DNA from: Cyprinodon diabolis
Lineage: Eukaryota > Chordata > Actinopteri > Cyprinodontiformes > Cyprinodontidae
Direction of reading: 5' to 3'
DNA length: 64,000 nucleotides
Assembly: GCA_030533445.1 (NCBI GenBank)
Contig: CM060065.1
Span: forward strand, 3,832,341 to 3,896,340
Part shown: piece by piece, positions 61,861 to 64,000 of the stretch
Numbering within the stretch: position 1 is the stretch's first letter
How the letters are laid out: every line of letters begins with the position of its first letter
Translations under genes and position numbers: made by a program
Notes under the pieces: generated by a model
The model's database searches: none
Told to the model about the DNA's origin: nothing
The model's input: only the letters and a program-made list of their open reading frames with translations

Positions 61861-62869
61861 GCAGCAGCGGGCACCATCAGCCACTCCGATGTCAGGCTCT
61901 GTCAGCAGCAGCGGGCACCATCAGCCACTGCGATGTCAGGCTCTGTCGGCAGCAGTAGCCACCATCAGCCACTCCGATGTCAGGCTCTGCCGGCAGCAGC
62001 GGGCACCATCAGCCACTCCGATGTCAGGCTCTGTCGGCAGCAGTAGCCAACATCAGCCACTCCGATGTCAGGCTCTGCCGGCAGCAGTAGCCACAATCAG
62101 CCACTCCGATGTCAGGCTCTGCCGGCAGCAGTAGCCACAATCAGCCACTCCGATGTCAGGCTCTGCCGGCAGCAGTAGCCAACATCAGCCACTCCGATGT
62201 CAGGCTCTGCCGGCAGCAGTAGCCACAATCAGCCACTCCGATGTCAGGGCTCTGACAGCAGCAGCGGCCAACATCAGCCACTCCGATGTCAGGCTCTGCC
62301 GGCAGCAGTAGCCACCATCAGCCACTCCGATGTCAGGCTCTGCCGGCAGCAGCGGGCACCATCAGCCACTGCGATGTCAGGCTCTGTCGGCAGCAGTAGC
62401 CACCATCAGCCACTCCGATGTCAGGCTCTGCCGGCAGCAGCGGGCACCATCAGCCACTCCGATGTCAGGCTCTGTCGGCAGCAGCGGGCACCATCAGCCA
62501 CTCCGATGTCAGGCTCTGCCGGCAGGAGCGAGCACCATCAGCCACTCCGATGTCAGGCTCTGCCGGCAGCAGTAGCCACCATCACCCACTCCGATGTCAG
62601 GGCACTGTCGGCAGCAGTGGGCACCATCAGCCACTCCAATGTCAGGCTCTGCCGGCAGCAGCGGGCACCATCAGCCACTCCGATGTCAGGCTCTGTCGGC
62701 AGCAGCGGGCACCATCAGCCACTCCGATGTCAGGCTCTGCCGGCAGCAGCGGGCACCATCAGCCACTCCGATGTCAGGCTCTGTCGGCAGCAGCGGGCAC
62801 CATCAGCCACTCCGATGTCAGGCTCTGCCGGCAGCAGTAGCCACCATCAGCCACTCCGATGTCAGGCTC
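61861..62869 (+). repeat. Satellite block bridging the 2,449-bp and 4.0-4.7-kb families
   Basis: The monomers are mostly TAGCCAC, TAGCCAA and CACAATC types, then a stretch matching 55434 onward (CAGGGCTCTGACAGC near 62246), then GGCAGGAGCGAGC and CAGGGCACTGTCGG monomers. No unique sequence is visible. Confidence 0.78.
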
Positions 62870-64000
62870 TGCCGGCAGCAGTAGCCACCATCGGTCACTC
62901 CGATGTCAGGCTCTGCCGGCAGCAGTAGCCACCATCAGCCACTCCGATGTCAGGCTCTGCTGGCAGCAGCGGGCACCATCAGCCACTCCGATGTCAGGCT
63001 CTGCCGGCAGCAGTAGCCACCATCAGCCACTCCGATGTCAGGCTCTGCCGGCAGCAGTAGCCACAATCAGCCACTCCGATGTCAGGCTCTGCCGGCAGCA
63101 GTAGCCACCATCAGTCACTCCGATGTCAGGCTCTGCCGGCAGCAGTAGCCACCATCGGTCACTCCGATGTCAGGCTCTGCCGGCAGCAGTAGCCACCATC
63201 AGCCACTCTGATGTCAGGCTCTGCCGGCAGCAGCGGGCACCATCAGCCACTCCGATGTCAGGCTCTGCCGGCAGCAGCGGGCACCATCAGCCACTCCGAT
63301 GTCAGGGCTCTGTCGGCAGCAGCGGGCACCATCAGCCACTCCGATGTCAGGCTCTGTCGGCAGCAGTAGCCACCATCAGCCACTCCGATGTCAGGCTCTG
63401 CCGGCAGCAGTAGCCACCATCAGCCACTCCGATGTCAGGCTCTGCCGGCAGCAGCGGGCACCATCAGCCACTCCGATGTCAGGGCTCTGTCGGCAGCAGC
63501 GGGCACCATCAGCCACTCCGATGTCAGGCTCTGTCGGCAGCAGTAGCCACCATCAGCCACTCCGATGTCAGGCTCTGTCGGCAGCAGCGGGCACCATCAG
63601 CCACTGCGATGTCAGGCTCTGTCGGCAGCAGTAGCCACCATCAGCCTCTCCGATGTCAGGCTCTGTCGGCAGCAGTAGCCAACATCAGCCACTCCAATGT
63701 CAGGCTCTGTCGGCAGCAGCGGGCACCATCAGCCACTCCGATGTCAGGCTCTGCCGGCAGCAGTAGCCACAATCAGCCACTCCGATGTCAGGCTCTGCTG
63801 GCAGCAGTAGCCACAATCAGCCACTCCGATGTCAGGCTCTGCTGGCAGCAGTAGCCAACATCAGCCACTCCGATGTCAGGCTCTGCCGGCAGCAGCGGGC
63901 ACCATCAGCCACTGCGATGTCAGGCTCTGTCGGCAGCAGTAGCCACCATCAGCCACTCCGATGTCAGGCTCTGTCGGCAGCAGTAGCCACCATCAGCCAC
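62870..64000 (+). repeat. Third, partial copy of the 4.0-4.7-kb unit, cut by the window end
   Basis: The order of CATCGGTCACTCC, GCTGGCAGCAGCGG, CACTCTGATG, CAGCCTCTCC (near 63641) and CTGCTGGCAGCAGTAGCC monomers matches 52.3-53.45 kb at offsets of about 10,586 then 10,542 bp, and 47.9-48.8 kb in copy 1. The copy runs off the right end of the window. Confidence 0.85.

Larger units (their letters stand above)
1..64000 (+). repeat. 44-bp tandem satellite array spanning the whole window
   Basis: Every line of the window reads as head-to-tail copies of one 44-bp unit, always in the same orientation, with no spacer or unique insert. The unit begins ATGTCAGGCTCTG, has C or T at position 14, continues CGGCAGCAG, has a variable hinge at positions 24-30, and ends CATCAGCCACTCCG. 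The first base falls in position 4 of a monomer and the last base is inside another, so the array continues on both sides. In C14 monomers CTGCCGGCAG is a perfect 10-bp palindrome; T14 breaks it. Length variants of 34, 37, 42, 45, 53 and 55 bp occur. The array has no open coding logic. A function in chromatin or chromosome structure is possible, but the sequence alone does not show one. I do not recognise it as a named satellite family. Confidence 0.98.

Noticed and set aside
1..64000. CRISPR array
   Set aside because: The repeats are directly adjacent with no unique spacers of constant length, and no cas genes are present.
1..64000. Bacterial or eukaryotic repeat protein such as a mucin, ice-nucleation or adhesin repeat
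   Set aside because: A coding repeat keeps a period divisible by three. The dominant 44-bp period does not, and single-base length variants are tolerated everywhere.
1..64000. CENP-B box (TTCG....A..CGGG pattern)
   Set aside because: TTCG appears only in rare monomers such as CACTTCGATG, and the required downstream A..CGGG spacing is not present. Centromere identity is therefore not supported by this motif.
1..64000. CAG triplet-repeat expansion
   Set aside because: CAGCAG occurs only as two units within each monomer and shows no triplet-length expansion.
1..64000. Telomeric repeats, rRNA, tRNA or transposon remnants within the array
   Set aside because: No TTAGGG-like tracts, no RNA-gene sequence, and no terminal repeats or non-satellite insertions are visible at any position.

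Overview
The whole 64-kb window is one uninterrupted head-to-tail tandem array of a GC-rich 44-bp satellite monomer. The monomer has about 28 G/C of 44 bases in its commonest form. I estimate roughly 1,440 copies, all in the same orientation. The window opens and closes inside a monomer, so neither edge of the array is present. I found no unique sequence, transposon, RNA gene, or credible protein-coding gene on either strand. A 64-kb stretch of pure short-period satellite points to a eukaryotic nuclear chromosome (heterochromatin, or a pericentromeric or subtelomeric block). I cannot name the species or the chromosomal location from sequence alone.

The monomer starts ATGTCAGGCTCTG, then has C or T at position 14, then CGGCAGCAG, then a variable hinge at positions 24-30 (TAGCCAC, CGGGCAC, CGGCCAA, TAGCCAA and others), and ends CATCAGCCACTCCG. 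Length variants recur. They are 45 bp (an extra G in the GG run), 55 bp (an 11-bp partial duplication around CCCTCTG), 53 bp (a 9-bp duplication of ACCACTCCG), 42 bp (loss of one CT), and 37 and 34 bp (deletions between GCA direct repeats). They act as barcodes that reveal larger duplications.

Layout: 1-2.45 kb carries two copies of a block 1,880 bp apart, marked by 53-bp monomers. 2.45-12.8 kb is a mosaic rich in 55-bp monomers, with a roughly 3.0-kb duplication and a 1,126-bp tandem pair. 12.8-19.57 kb is a large tandem pair (offset 3,332 then 3,508 bp). 19.6-27.8 kb is mixed, with an 880-bp pair and a 1,107-bp-spaced pair. 27.8-42.3 kb holds three copies of a 4,323-bp higher-order repeat, with nested 1,191-bp and 883-bp duplications. 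42.3-46.6 kb has a roughly 1.1-1.2-kb pair. 46.6-55.0 kb is a pair of roughly 4.0-4.7-kb units. 55.0-62.9 kb holds a 2,449-bp unit twice with 1,114-bp sub-duplications. From 62.87 kb a third copy of the 46.6-55.0-kb family begins and runs off the end.

The many open reading frames are by-products of the repeat. Because 44 leaves remainder 2 on division by 3, three monomers pass through all three frames and every frame reads the same 44-residue peptide. Only TAG-hinge monomers stop it. The interest of the window lies in its multi-level higher-order architecture, its CpG-centred variant series, and its record of slippage, unequal exchange and conversion, not in genes.
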